Shown here: one piece after another, positions 1-11,355 of the stretch
Position numbering within the stretch: the first letter of the stretch is position 1
Layout of the letters: each line of letters starts with the position of its first letter
NCBI GenBank assembly: GCA_045837725.1
Contig: JBEWZL010000043.1
Coordinates: 1 to 64,000 of the forward strand
DNA from: Vermamoeba vermiformis
Taxonomy: Eukaryota; Tubulinea; Echinamoebida
Direction: 5' to 3'
Length of the DNA: 64,000 bases
The notes under the pieces: model-generated
What the model was told of the DNA's origin: nothing
The model's input: the letters and a program-made list of their open reading frames with translations, nothing else
Databases searched by the model: none
Translations under genes and position numbers: made by a program

Positions 1-797
1 AAAGATATAACTTGCACCGTACTCGTTGATTCAACTAAAGCCATTCGCTATTATTATTAACTATAATACGATAATAGGGCAATTCCAACTGTTGCTTCAG
101 AAGTTACAGAAGTTCAAGCCGGACTTTTGACTGCGATCGAGGTACTGACTTTGAGACCCATTTCTGAATTCTGTATTTAACCAATATGTATGTAGGTGGT
201 TGGAGCACTTACATTTGGAATAGGCGCGTCATTTGCTATTTTAATGGCGATCAATATCTCTCGTAATATTGCGCCGCGGTATCAAAAAGTAGCGTGGGCG
301 AGTTACGGCGCAATTTGCTACATTTGGCTAACGGACTACTTTCACGGAAAAACACACAATAGTATGGCTGGTGATGATTATACCGTACGTTTAATTTGAA
401 TTTATTCATTCTATGGCTTGGATCCGGCTAACTGTCTAACTAATACCAATTTCAGGGCCGTATTATTGTTGATATTTTCTTCCATATCGGAGTTACTGCC
501 GCAGGTTTCGTCTTGATTCATTATCAGCGAAAGGTTATCAAAGCTAATTACGAAAGACGTCATAATAGTAAGTGACATATTGACCGTTTACATTCCGTTC
601 AGCCTTTGATCCAGCTGTCGTTCAAGCGTTGAAATTTCATGTTTCTTCGTCAAGATTCTTGCCTCTGTGAGGAGAATTGCTCTTTCCTTTTTATAGAAAA
701 CCGAGTAGCGACATCAGTGGCGCTGTCAACTCAAGGAGCGAATCCATCTGGCAGCGCGGCAACGAAGCCCGATGATTCGCAGCCTGAGAAACTATAA
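1..797 (+). CDS. Small two-helix membrane protein, 5' end outside the window
   Basis: I do not recognise the family. Four exons can be followed: one ending near 138, one from about 196 to 388 with donor GTACGT, one from about 457 to 568, and a last one from about 699 to the TAA at 795-797. Two hydrophobic segments are clear, one starting VVGALTFGIGASFAILMAI and one containing FFHIGVTAAGFVLIHY, separated by a polar stretch with YFHGKTHNSMAGDD. The tail after the second helix is basic and then rich in Ser, Ala, Thr and Gln. This suggests a small integral membrane protein. The exon chain keeps one open frame, which is the main support for a real gene. The start codon lies upstream of base 1 or in an exon I could not fix. 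Confidence 0.6.
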
Positions 798-1022
798 GCG
801 CGGAGAATTGTTTTATTATACGAGGCATAATAGTCTCAAAATTGTATTTTTAGTTTAGTTTATTTACCAGAGTTAAGATCTGAAAAAATTCTTTGACCCG
901 CTTTGCCGCCCAATCTTGTTGTGCTGCTTAAAATGGAACGGATAACTGAATCAGAATGATTTTGGTGCAGATTACAGGTCTTTTGTTCTACTCAAAGATG
1001 AGAAATTTATTGCGATGGTAAT
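798..1022. other. Convergent intergenic spacer
   Basis: This is the short gap between the 3' ends of the membrane protein gene and the histidine kinase gene. It is AT-rich. I see no gene or repeat in it. Confidence 0.5.
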
Positions 1023-3448
1023 TTATTTGCTCTTCGGATCGTGTTCGAACAAAATTTTGATGTCGTCTACAAGGTCATTAAAGCTCTTAGTTTGTTCAGC
1101 TAACACCTCGTTAATCGTCTCCCACGCAATTTTGACTGCAATCAAGTTCTTGATCCGCGCCAGAAGTTCATCAGCTTTGAACGGCTTAGACAGGCAATCT
1201 TGTACGCCGCTCTTTAATAATTGAATTTTAAGTGCGTCGTCTTGCTTGGCCGTCAATAAAATTATTGGAATTTTGTCGAATTTTGAATGTTGTCGCAGCT
1301 GTTTGACCATATGATCGCCTGATAACTCCGGCATCATCAGATCCGTAACGATACAATCGGGCATGTATTTTTCCGTCATTTCTATACCAATTTGTCCATT
1401 TGCAGCTGTAATGACGTCATAATTAGGCTCCAAAATTTCCGCTAAATAATTTGTCATCGCAGAATTGTCTTCCACGACCAAAACTAAATTCTTTTCGTTC
1501 TGATTTAAGGCCCTATTCTTCATATTTGCCATCGATTTGCGCAAACTAGGCGATTCAATATCAGCTTCGAGCTCCACTAATGTTTGGAAGACCAGATCCG
1601 ATAAGCCAGAATTTTCTATCAGAGATCAATTAAAATCGACGGAAAATTAGCGGAAAAGCTATTTGAATACGTACCATGGCGCCGTACTTCAGTGCCAGCA
1701 GGAGCCAGTTTCGGGAATCGAAGTACAAAATGAGCACCACCTAGGTCAGATTTATCTACGCTGATTGTACCGTAGTGCATTTCAGTGAATTCTTTGGCGA
1801 TGGCAAGACCGAGACCTGTGCCACCGTACTTGCGTGTCACACCTGAAAAAATTAAAATCATTAGCCTGTCAAAAAAATCTAAAAATTTTTCACAGTGTAC
1901 ACCATCAGAAAACTTGGTTTTTAAGCATGGATTATTGAATTTGTTAGTTATAATAAGCTGACTGTATTGAATCGAAAGTATGGACGTACCTGCATCAGCT
2001 TGTTGAAATCGTTCAAAGACTTTAGTTTTGAAGTGGTCAGGAATGCCAGGTCCCGAGTCACTGACGTGCAATTGAATGCAATCGCTGTTGATTAATTTGT
2101 TCGGTGACAGTGTTGAGACTTCAAGTTTGACCAAAATTTGACCGTGAGAAGGCGTGAACTTGAAGGCGTTGGATAATAAGTTCAAAACGATTTTTTCCAT
2201 TTTCTCTGAATCGCATTGTACTGTCACCGGAGAATTCGGAGTATTAATCTCGAAATTAATTGATTTTTCTTTGGCCAGGATCTCAAAATTCGAGCACAAC
2301 TGACGTATGAATCCAGCGTAGTCTTTAATCTCCACGTAATCGCAAGTTGATTTTTTGGCTTCAATTCTTGATAGATCTAGCAAACTGTTCACGTGCTGCA
2401 AAAATAAAGGTCAATAAAAGTCATCGCGATCAATAAATCGAAATTTCCGCGTCGGACAATTAAGCGGATGTGTACGTCGGCTTAAGAAAAACGTGATACG
2501 ATCTTATACCATCAAGATGATATTTAAGTATATGATCTATATTATTAGGTGCTGTAGTACGACATGCCTTGGTAAGATTATTTCTTTGCAGGAGAAAAAA
2601 AAAATCAAAAAATCAGATCTGTGTTTTTTTGACGTACCTTCAACAATAAGTTTGCATTATTGACAATTACTTTCATTGCCTTATCAACTTCTTTCTTTTG
2701 AACGCTATCAGCTCGCAATAACTTTTCTGCAGGTCCCAAGATCAGCGTCAAAGGAGTTCGAAGTTCATGGCTGATAGTCGCCAAGAAATGTGATTTATGT
2801 TCATCTAACTCTCTAATCTTTTCATTTGCCTTAATAATAAATTTTATAGGATTAAGTAATCCGATTTCGATGTTTAGTGGATCAAACTGATAAAATTACC
2901 TTATTTAGATCTTCATTTTTTTGCTTGACCTCATCTTCCGCGTGCTTTCGTTCGGTAATATCTCGTCCTTCTGATACTAGGTACTTAACATTATGTTCCT
3001 CGTCTGCCAAAGTATCGGTTAAATCTCAGAACTTGCGAAGTAAATCCAGATCGAAAAAGTATACTTTTTATATATTTTCTGGAAGTGCAAAGTAATGATT
3101 AATGAACGGGAGAATGCCTACCGAATACTGGCGTTAATGAAAAGTCGATAAAAAGCTGTTTTCCTTCGGCAGGCGCATCCAGTGGAACTTCGTACCGCAC
3201 GATCCGCTTTTCATTTACTGCAACTTGAATCTGCTCTTTTAATTTCTCTCGTTCTTCTGTCTTCATATTTTTCCACCATGGAGAGTCCCATGAAGGCACA
3301 TTTTTAATATCGTCGTTTGTAACTATTTGAAAAAAATAATTTGTTAAAATTTCCTAGCGGATTTGGTTCAAGACTTACGTCCACTAATGCGTAGAGCGGA
3401 AGGATTAACCTCGAGTAGATTTCCTTTTGTATCTACTAAGCCACAGAA
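1023..3448 (-). CDS. Hybrid histidine kinase (PAS-HisKA-HATPase-receiver), 3' part of the gene
   Basis: This is a phosphorelay sensor kinase. Reading the minus strand, a PAS-like region ([18 protein letters not shown], then a PAC tail ending [15 protein letters not shown]) precedes a HisKA helix with the H-box [14 protein letters not shown] near 2750-2790. The HATPase domain shows an N box ([11 protein letters not shown]), a G1 box (DSGPGIP) and a G2 box ([14 protein letters not shown]). The last exon is a receiver domain with acidic pair ED, phospho-acceptor Asp in [13 protein letters not shown] and the conserved Lys in LSKPF. The protein therefore has both donor His and acceptor Asp. It ends with TAA at 1023-1025. 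The intron inside the HATPase region is in frame and lacks a stop, so a naive open reading frame runs through it. The 5' end is cut off from this part by the retroelement fossil at about 3490-6160. Confidence 0.9.
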
Positions 3449-3489
3449 CTGAAATAAATTGTCATAGCAGATCGTGGCATGTTTTTCGT

Positions 3490-6160
3490 GGAATATTGCT
3501 TATCTCTCGTTCTCTCACGAGGTTTGGGGGTAAATAGGGTGTTTATTAGCCTCAGCGTCACTGGGTGGTGCCAGCACACCGAGAAAGAAAAATAAAATTA
3601 TATCGTAAAATAAAAATCGAAAAAATTAAAAAAGAAAATAACGAACGTTAGCAATATTAATAATAATAAAAATAAAAAATAAAATAAATATACGAAATGC
3701 GACCCATATCTCTCTCCTAGCTTGGACTTCTACTTAGCTGTAAGCTCTAAAGAGTGGATATTCCAACTCTTAATTTTTTATTCGCATAATCCCCCCCCGA
3801 GGTCCGCCCTCGAGACAAGCCTCTGACTTTTAAAGACCACAACAAAAGGCGCCCCCGCCAAGAATCCTCCATCCAGCCAATACTCAGCGATGCCCAAGCG
3901 CACCGGCCTATCAGCCAAGGGCCAGAGCTGACAAGGACACTCTCCGCTGAAATCTCCCAGCCCATTAGAAAAAAAATTTCTCTTTCTTGTGCCTGGGGAA
4001 GAAGAAAGGAAATAAATGGCCACGCCGAAAGCGCCAGAAGATCAGGCCAAACAAGAAAAGACAAAAACCAGAATCCAATCTCTGCCAGACGGAAGACGTA
4101 ACTGAGATAGATCAACTTGCCAAAAGACGATTGAGAGCAGATGACACGCAGGCATCGTCAATTGAACAATCGAGCACTGGAACTCGTTCAGGGCCTTTCC
4201 TTTCGGTCTGCTAAGGTCTGTGATGCGTCGCAGCTTGCCGTTCTTCTTTGCGACTACGCCGATTGCGTTAATCTTCCGTGGAACAAAGTCAACCCGTGCA
4301 ACGAAGCCATTGGCTAATTCTTGCTTGATGTCGCGATCGACGATGTCCCACGCGTCCAGCGCACTCTTGTAGTTGGCCACCGCAGAGCTAGGCACCTTGA
4401 CATTTTGGCCAACGATCTTGAAACCACCTCCCGGCGCAAAGATCTCTGTTAGGAATTCTTTATCAGGGTCCCCTTCAAGGAACTTCGACCAGAGTGGGAA
4501 CTTGATTGTCAAGGTGCTGAGCTTGGCCACAATGTCTACCCCCGACCAGGTGCGGCCGATGAATTCGCCTGCCCGGGGATGGCATTTCCCGACCTCTTGT
4601 TGCAGTGAAAAGCTCCATGCTTGAAATTCTTCTCGGGGCAGATCACGCAGAAGTGAGGGAACCTGCAATGCTTGAACGAGCAGCCTTTCTCTCGGTTGAA
4701 GTTGAGGCAGACTGTCTGCTCTGGTCTCTCTGGCCTCTCTGAATCAGTGTGGCCCGTCTTTTGCACGAGGACCATCACCACCATATCCCACGGGCGGTCT
4801 GACCATTGTTTCGAGCCTGTCGCCTGCTCATATCGGAAGCGCTCGTCTAGAACCATGACCGAAGACCAGGTGTAGTTCCAATGCAGGTCAAAGATCCAAC
4901 GGATGTACTTACAGTATTGCAACTCGTCGTGTCCAGGAACGTATTTCACCAAATCGTCACCAATCGTGAGAGCTGCGTGCAAATACTCTTCCACTGATGA
5001 GGGGAGCTTGTTGTCCGCTGAGGCTTTCTTGCCTTGATTCTCTTTCGAATAATTGCGCGGGAGCAGAACTGAGCCTTGGATCGAGACTGTCGCTGTAGAA
5101 GGGAGCGATATGCCTCTTGTGACCGGGATTGCTGAAGCGTGAGTTTGAGGTGGAGGGACTTGCTGCGTAGAGGTACTGTAGTTCGTTGGTGGTGGTGGGG
5201 CGCCAACTTGCACTGCTGCCTTCGGAACGACGTTAGGTGCTTGCATACCTGGTGCTGGAGGAGGTTGGGCCGCCACGTGAGGGGGAATGGCAGCGTTTGT
5301 TGGCAACGGGACTGCCTGCTGATGGACCAAACCTTGGAGTAAATTCATAAACTGAGCCATCGTAGCATTCGAATTGAAAGACTCGTTGTTTGGCGGGGCT
5401 TGAAGTGATTGAGCCTGCGGCGGCGGTGAAGGTTGCGAACTGGCATTGCTGGGCGCCTTGGACTTGCTTGGGGTGACAGATTTACGGAGAATCTTCTCCA
5501 CCACCTCTCTGGTCTGTGGATCAGCCGATTCGGCCAAAGACCGAAATTGGTCCACGTCAAGAGACACCTCCTTTGAACCGACGTCCAGTTCCAGGTCAAT
5601 AGGCGGAATTCCTTCTAGTTCTTCGATTCTCTTCGTCAGAGGTGCAAGTAGAGGAATATACAACGGTGCATCTGACGCATCTCTCGCTTTCTCGTAAATT
5701 TCTGCCAGGAAATCCGCACTTGTTGGTTGGCTGCGCTCTAATAATTTCAAATTACCACCCAAATTAATAGCCAGGGCCATGGCTGCTAGCAGGCGAAAAT
5801 TTTCCAAATCTGATCCACAGCTGTCGATGCGTGACTGCCATTTCGTGATTCCGCTGAGAGTAATTTTCCATGCATTGGGGTCTGTTGAGTTTTGTTGTAG
5901 AGCAGTTCGTAGAGATTCCAGGTTGTTGGCACGAGTGCCTGCAGATCGCGACGTAGATTCGCTCATTTTATTACCAAGGAAAAGAAAAAATATACGTTAC
6001 AATGCGAATCTAGCAGCGAGTTGTGGTGCTGCAATGGCGAGGTAATAACGGACGGCCAAGAATTACCAGGAAATAGTGTTGACAGCTTGACATGCACGTG
6101 GCTGTTCACTTCCGTGCAATATTCCGGCGCTAACTTCCTTCGGCAGTGTCGCTGCATGTC
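3490..6160 (-). mobile_element. DIRS-like tyrosine-recombinase retrotransposon fossil
   Basis: The element lies on the minus strand and its ends are approximate. A long gag-like open frame (about 4536-5966) is rich in Pro, Ser and Ala in the middle and ends in a Cys/His zinc-binding region of the kind seen in DIRS, PAT and Ngaro elements. It overlaps the beginning of a reverse transcriptase region, recognised by VVAKKNGKLRRITDLSRPKG. No RNase H, methylase or tyrosine recombinase part is recognisable, so the element is incomplete and broken, with at least two major defects. Since the gag-like frame is still long and open, insertion may be fairly recent. A 10-base inverted match, GGAATATTGC at 3490-3499 and its complement at 6116-6125, lies near both ends; it may be part of terminal repeats or chance. 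The element sits inside the histidine kinase gene. Confidence 0.75.
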
Positions 6161-6161
6161 T

Positions 6162-6262
6162 CTAATTCTCCAGATCCGCTTTCTCTTTTCGTACTTGAAT
6201 TAACTCTGCAATGAGCTCTTCGCAAGACTTAAGCTCGAATTCTTGCATTATGCGTGATCGTC
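6162..6262 (-). CDS. Candidate 5' exon of the hybrid histidine kinase
   Basis: A short minus-strand exon begins after an acceptor ending TTGTAG at about 6263 and reads RSRIMQEFELKSCEELIAELI followed by a charged helix with VRKEKADLEN. An ATG at 6246-6248 is the likely start. Such a charged helix commonly precedes a PAS domain, and the exon lies directly beyond the retroelement, in the same orientation as the kinase. I therefore infer that it is the separated N-terminus of the histidine kinase. It could also belong to another small gene. A possible further 5' exon ending near 6508 with a GTAAGT donor has no ATG that I could find. Confidence 0.4.
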
Positions 6263-6841
6263 CTACAATATTCTTCGTTAAATTGAAAACACAGGAAAGT
6301 CTACAACAAGGGCCACTATTTCCGTGTGTGGCGTGATGTTGTTGTTTATCGCTTTTGCAATGACAATCGGACAATCGGCAATTATTTAAATAATAGTTTA
6401 CTAAAATTGTTAATTTGTGTGTTCCAACGGAGTTTTCAAAAAACACGAAAACACGGTGTGCAGAATTCATTTTGATGCCCGTCACAGAAAACAAACGAAA
6501 CTTACCTTTAGCTCCTACAGTTATGGTTGTGATCAAGATAGATCTTTATCTCGCTACTAAATGCTAGCATGGACGTCATGATGGGACTAGCAACCTCAGT
6601 ATGGATACTAAGCCTCCATACTGGCCAGCCATTCGCATCCATTCTGACGTATCAACTCAATATGAAATATATCTTGCTAAAGATCCGCTCCTTTTGCTAG
6701 CAACGGATCCGCTGACTGGGTTTCTTATAATACGGTCACCTTCGTAGAGAGTTTTGTTACGACCGAAAGCCAAGTGGATGCAGCATTACCTAAAAAGTAT
6801 TTATTAACAGAAAACGAATATTTACATTGACGTGGGATGTT
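6263..6841. other. Spacer upstream of the kinase exon
   Basis: This stretch should hold the promoter region of the histidine kinase and the 3' flank of the START-domain gene. GATC-containing hexamers such as GGATCCG recur. No coding signal was convincing. Confidence 0.35.
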
Positions 6842-9098
6842 CTACTTGTCCTTGTTGCTGCCGGATCTCGAGGACTTCGCACGTGTCAGGAACTTCAACA
6901 AGATCTTAATCAGCCTCCAGCCTCGCGGTCTGCTATTATGGAACCAATTGTACGCCAAATTGACAAGCACTGGCCACACGACGATAATTAAGAACCATTT
7001 CACGAGCTGCTTGATGCGATCTGACATTTGGAACACAGGTACAATCGGACCCACTTGCAACACTAAAAACAATTAGTCAACAAGATTTGTAGTAATTAAA
7101 CGAATTATTATGCATAAATTTAGTTTAATTCCGTAATTAAAGACTTGAGATAGGTGGCAAAAAGTTTTTTGGATCGGAATCCAATTCCAGATCCAGCCCT
7201 GAAATCGCGTTTTCGAACCAGTGACATAAAATTTCCTTATATGGTAATGAGAACTTACGTTGTATATCGGTAATCTTTTGCTGCAAACTTCTCATTTGTT
7301 CTTGCAAAGAGCTCAAACTCGTTTGCATCTCTGTGATGACGCTATTGTTGATCGTTTCAACAGGTGCATGTACGTGAATGATAGTGTTAGTTGGATAAGG
7401 CGTGACAACTGTACTTGAAGGATGAGGAGTATTGCCGTGCAGTATTGATGCGTCATCGTACTCGATCGGATCAAAGTACGCATCCGAATCTGAATCCGAG
7501 AAAGTGTCGTCAGCGATTGATAAGTGACGGGCAATCTTAGGAGGATGATCGTGAATATGACGCGGTTGTTGCGGCGTTAATGACAGCGGTGCTCGGTGTG
7601 GTACAATACTACAGCAAAAAAAATTCAAACGTCAAACCAAGATCCATCAATTAAAAATAAGCATTCAACACAAATTATATTATTACAATATTAGTAATTA
7701 TATCTAATTAGTAGATTTTAAATAACTATGAAGAAATAATACGTACTGTTTAACGAGATAATTTTTGAGGTCAACGAATGATTGCACTGCTTTCTTTTTG
7801 CCGAGCGTAATTACGAATTTGGGAATATTTCCTAATTAGGAATACACAACATTAATATATTTTGACCTATGAATACGGCTACTATTAGCCTACCTTTCGG
7901 ATCCACTTTGATGATACGAACGGCTTTGCACGCAAACGGATTATTCGCTATAATAGGTCGCATTAATATAAAATGGCTATCATATTCATATGCAAATATG
8001 GAGCTATATTATTGTGTGACTTACAATCGATTGGTCGCAAAAACAGTCCCATTGTTCCGACTGCACGAACAAATTTCTTCTCAAGAGGTTTCTTGCTGCA
8101 ATCAAATACTGTTAGTTATATTATTATAAAGTAGTATAATATATTACCTATTATTTACAGATGTACCATACACCACTCGCGGTACAAAATGGTCTTTGTT
8201 ATCGACCGTTTGAAGATCTACCGTTCTATTCGATTGTTCGATAGCTTTAATAATATCAATTATATAATAAGAATATTATACATATAATAGCATTATAATA
8301 AAGTATTTACCTTTAATACGTAATGAAAGTACGTCGCGCGAAGTTACAGGAAACGGCGTATTAATTTGTTGGTACGTGACTTGAACATTAGGATTGACCT
8401 CTATATTAAATAGTATCAGTATTTGTATTATTAAAGAGGAATTAAGTATTAATCTTAAGGGGAAGTTGCAAGGTACCTTCGATCAGCGAAATGTGCATTA
8501 AATCTGGCTCGAAATGTTTTCTTGTTTCCAAATGCATACTCCATGATACTGTTTCAACTTCCTAAATAGTAAATATATTAAGCGAAAAGCTCTTAAAGCC
8601 TTAACCAAGCCAAATTTCATTGCCGATCCGATTTTTGTAGCGCGCGGGCCGCCTTTACAGAATCTCGTATCTATTATGATATTATACAGTACTTACTAAG
8701 GGGGATGCTGGTAATGTGCCTTCGATCTTAATATAAGGAATGGGACTCTGGGGTGAGATCTTTTCCCAGGCTCTGATGCCGGGATCCAAGCCGTGGTCGA
8801 ACTCTTTCCAATCATCTACATGCCAAAAATAGCTATTACTTCATTAAATAATATTTACGCCATTCATTCTTATAAAAAGCGCCAAGAGACTGAGAAACTT
8901 ATTTTACGATTAAATTTCTCTGGTTGCGCGCAATCAAATCTGGCGAAAATTTCGTAAAAATAGGCATGGGTACATACCATCTGATTCTAAATTCAATAGC
9001 TCGTTAAATGTGTTATTTGCGACTTGAAAAAATTCTGATGGCGCTGAAGGAGTCTCGCAGCCCTCAACGTAGTCTAATTGCTTTGAAGATGCCCACAT
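6842..9098 (-). CDS. START-domain lipid-binding protein with C-terminal membrane anchor
   Basis: About eleven short exons give one continuous protein starting MWASSKQLDYVEGCETP (ATG at 9096-9098). The START domain covers roughly residues 20-250: DWKEFDHGLDPGIRAWEK, then VSWSMHLETRKHFEPD, a strand with TYQQINTPFPVTSRDVLSL, then FVRAVGTMGLFLRPID, and finally IIKVDPKGNIPKFVI followed by KAVQSFVDLKNYL. The order and the VDPKGNIPK motif are typical of the family, which binds sterols, phospholipids or ceramide. After it come a Ser/Asp-rich linker, a short coiled coil (SLQEQMRSLQQKITDIQ) and one hydrophobic helix (WFLIIVVWPVLVNLAYNWF) with a basic tail ending at TAG 6842-6844. A tail-anchored lipid-transfer role at a membrane contact site is inferred; the ligand cannot be read from sequence. 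Confidence 0.85.
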
Positions 9099-9774
9099 CG
9101 AGGTTAAGTATTAATAAATATACAAAATATTGAATATTCAACAAGTGTGGTACTGGAGTTCTGGCGCGTAAATTAAAGGACACAAAAGATCTCTTTCGTT
9201 TCTATTCAACCACGACCCAACAATAGCACGCATGATGGTGCAATGCTTTGATAAGTTACGTCATTGTATATTTAAGACATTTTCGACGATTTGAGCACTA
9301 GCAAGGTGAGACGCCTGTGCCAATATACAGCTTTCTTCGTTCTTCACAATTAATTATTAAATTATTGTCATAATTCATAATATTGTATCTAAGGGGTCAG
9401 ACGAATCAAGCATTAAATTTGAAAAATCGTATCAAAATTAAATTGAAAATCGAGCACGCTTTAACATTACGTATTTAGTTCTGGCTTCGTCAACTATGAC
9501 CACTAAAATGTCATCATTATGTTCCTTGCTTCTAAGCATAGGTGGCGAAAGTAACTCGCGGAGACACATCTGTTCCAGATTGACATTCATGCGGTAGAGC
9601 TTCTTCGGCGATACTGTTTTGGTACTTATTGTGACTAAGTATCTTTGTTAACATGATGATATCATTGACGTTCCTGTTCTTTTGCGAGCCGTCAAAAAAA
9701 TGGAAGTTTGAAAATCGAGTCTATTTTTAACGGTCACTAAGAGACAAACAGCTCAGTATTTAATTGAATCAAAT
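9099..9774. other. Divergent promoter spacer
   Basis: This region separates the divergently transcribed START-domain and tetraspan genes and should carry both promoters. It is AT-rich. I see no conserved element, tRNA or open frame of note. Confidence 0.4.
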
Positions 9775-10944
9775 ATGCCTGCTCCTCTTAGTGACGCACC
9801 TGATCCCGTTAAGGCTTCATTTGCATTTGTCTTAATCCATTATGTAAGCACTTCGTTTTGCCACCTATTTAATTTACTTAAATAATTAATTCCTTAATTA
9901 TAATAGGCACTCTTCGTTGCGATTTTTATTCTTAGCTTTACGTTCGATGGCACGAGCGCTACCTTCCAAACGTCCGACTTGGATACAATCTTGAGCAACT
10001 TCAGACTTTTCAGCAACTTTACATTGGCTGTAGCTGTTCCTACTGCGGCTATTAATATCTTAGGTAAGTCTTATACACGATCATATACTCGGGAATTCGT
10101 TTTGTAAAGCCAATTGTTAATATGAATTTTGATCAGGTTTGTTGGCTTGCATTTACTGGCACAACAGACACCATTTCCCCGGCTTGATCGTATCAGTAAG
10201 TATTTTAATAGTATTGAGAGGGTTAAATTTGCCTCTTTGAATTCCATTTGAATTGACATGGGATCGACAGAGATTTTCGGTTGCCAATAATCTCGAAATG
10301 AATTACTTACTAATTGTTTATTATAGTACACCGTATTTGAAGCATTCTTATGCGTCATTTCATTCGTCTGCGGTATCGTTTTGTTCGTTTTTTCAGCTTT
10401 TACGGGTATCGCGTGTGCAGCTCTTAACCAAGCCTGCACTTGTAAGTAGTACTTAAGTTTATTATATATCCGTATTATATCAACTTAATTCATGAAATGC
10501 GTAAATTCCACAAATATTTTGATGATTGCACGGAATAACGCGTATTTACACATTGGTTATTATTTTTTTTTTTTTTTTTTTGATTTGATCGCTAAGTTCG
10601 AAAATTAGGAGCCTAATCCGATACTTTTTTTGTAAAGCCTGCAACTGGGACTCTAGCTGCTGTCCGATTACTCAACAAGGCTTCGATGCTACTTGCAACA
10701 GATTTTCACCTTTGTTGAACGCCGTCGCTGCTTTGTGCTTAGTCAACGGTGCCATCGCTGTAAGTACTGTGTTCGCGGCAAGCAAATCCGACTGAAATTT
10801 TGAAAATTGATGAATTAATTATATGATACTAATATTTGTTGATGTTAGTTGGCTGCTTCGATTACCGGATGCGTCTCCGCTGGCTCGCAAAAGAAGAACA
10901 AGAGCACTCAAACCACCACGATGACTGTTATTACTTATAACTAG
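9775..10944 (+). CDS. Four-helix (tetraspan-like) membrane protein
   Basis: The protein starts MPAPLSDAPDPVKASFAFVL and is built from six exons with GTAAGC or GTAAGT donors, ending at TAG 10942-10944. Hydrophobic segments are LIHYALFVAIFILSF, FTLAVAVPTAAINILG, FEAFLCVISFVCGIVLFVF and LLNAVAALCLVNGAIALAA. Between the third and fourth lies a Cys-rich loop (NQACTSCNWDSSCCPITQQG followed by another Cys), and the tail is Lys/Thr-rich. This layout resembles MARVEL or tetraspan-type proteins, but no family signature is strong enough to name one. The paired cysteines suggest a disulfide-bonded lumenal or outer loop, which is an inference. Confidence 0.7.
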
Positions 10945-11355
10945 ATAAATAAGTAGTACTCAATACTACTATTGACGCATTTCTAGTCCAATACACTTCC
11001 AGTGACGACGTACGGAAATCTCCAAGTATGGTGCTTCCGGAAAGTGAGCAGTTCCATCAAACATTTCTAAGTAGAGCACGAAGCAAACTTAGGTTTGTAC
11101 GTTTAAATGACATGGTTTCGCTAGCAGCATTCCTTTATACAGGAACACCTCTAACAAGATCCGCATAACGACCAGATCTGGTCGTGGCAACAAGCACGTT
11201 CCGTGTCAGAAAGACAATAATAATTTCCTTATTTGTAAGTATCGCTATGAAGTTTAAAAACTCCAACGGTTCGTTCACGTTTATTTGGCACGCACTCAAC
11301 AACAGTTTTAGTTTTTTAGAAGTTTAACCGAGTGACCACAGTAGCGGCGAATAAA
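10945..11355. other. Spacer with an 18-base perfect palindrome
   Basis: This is the 3' flank of the tetraspan gene and the promoter side of the secreted-protein gene. It contains the perfect palindrome ACGACCAGATCTGGTCGT at 11168-11185. No coding signal is convincing. Confidence 0.4.
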
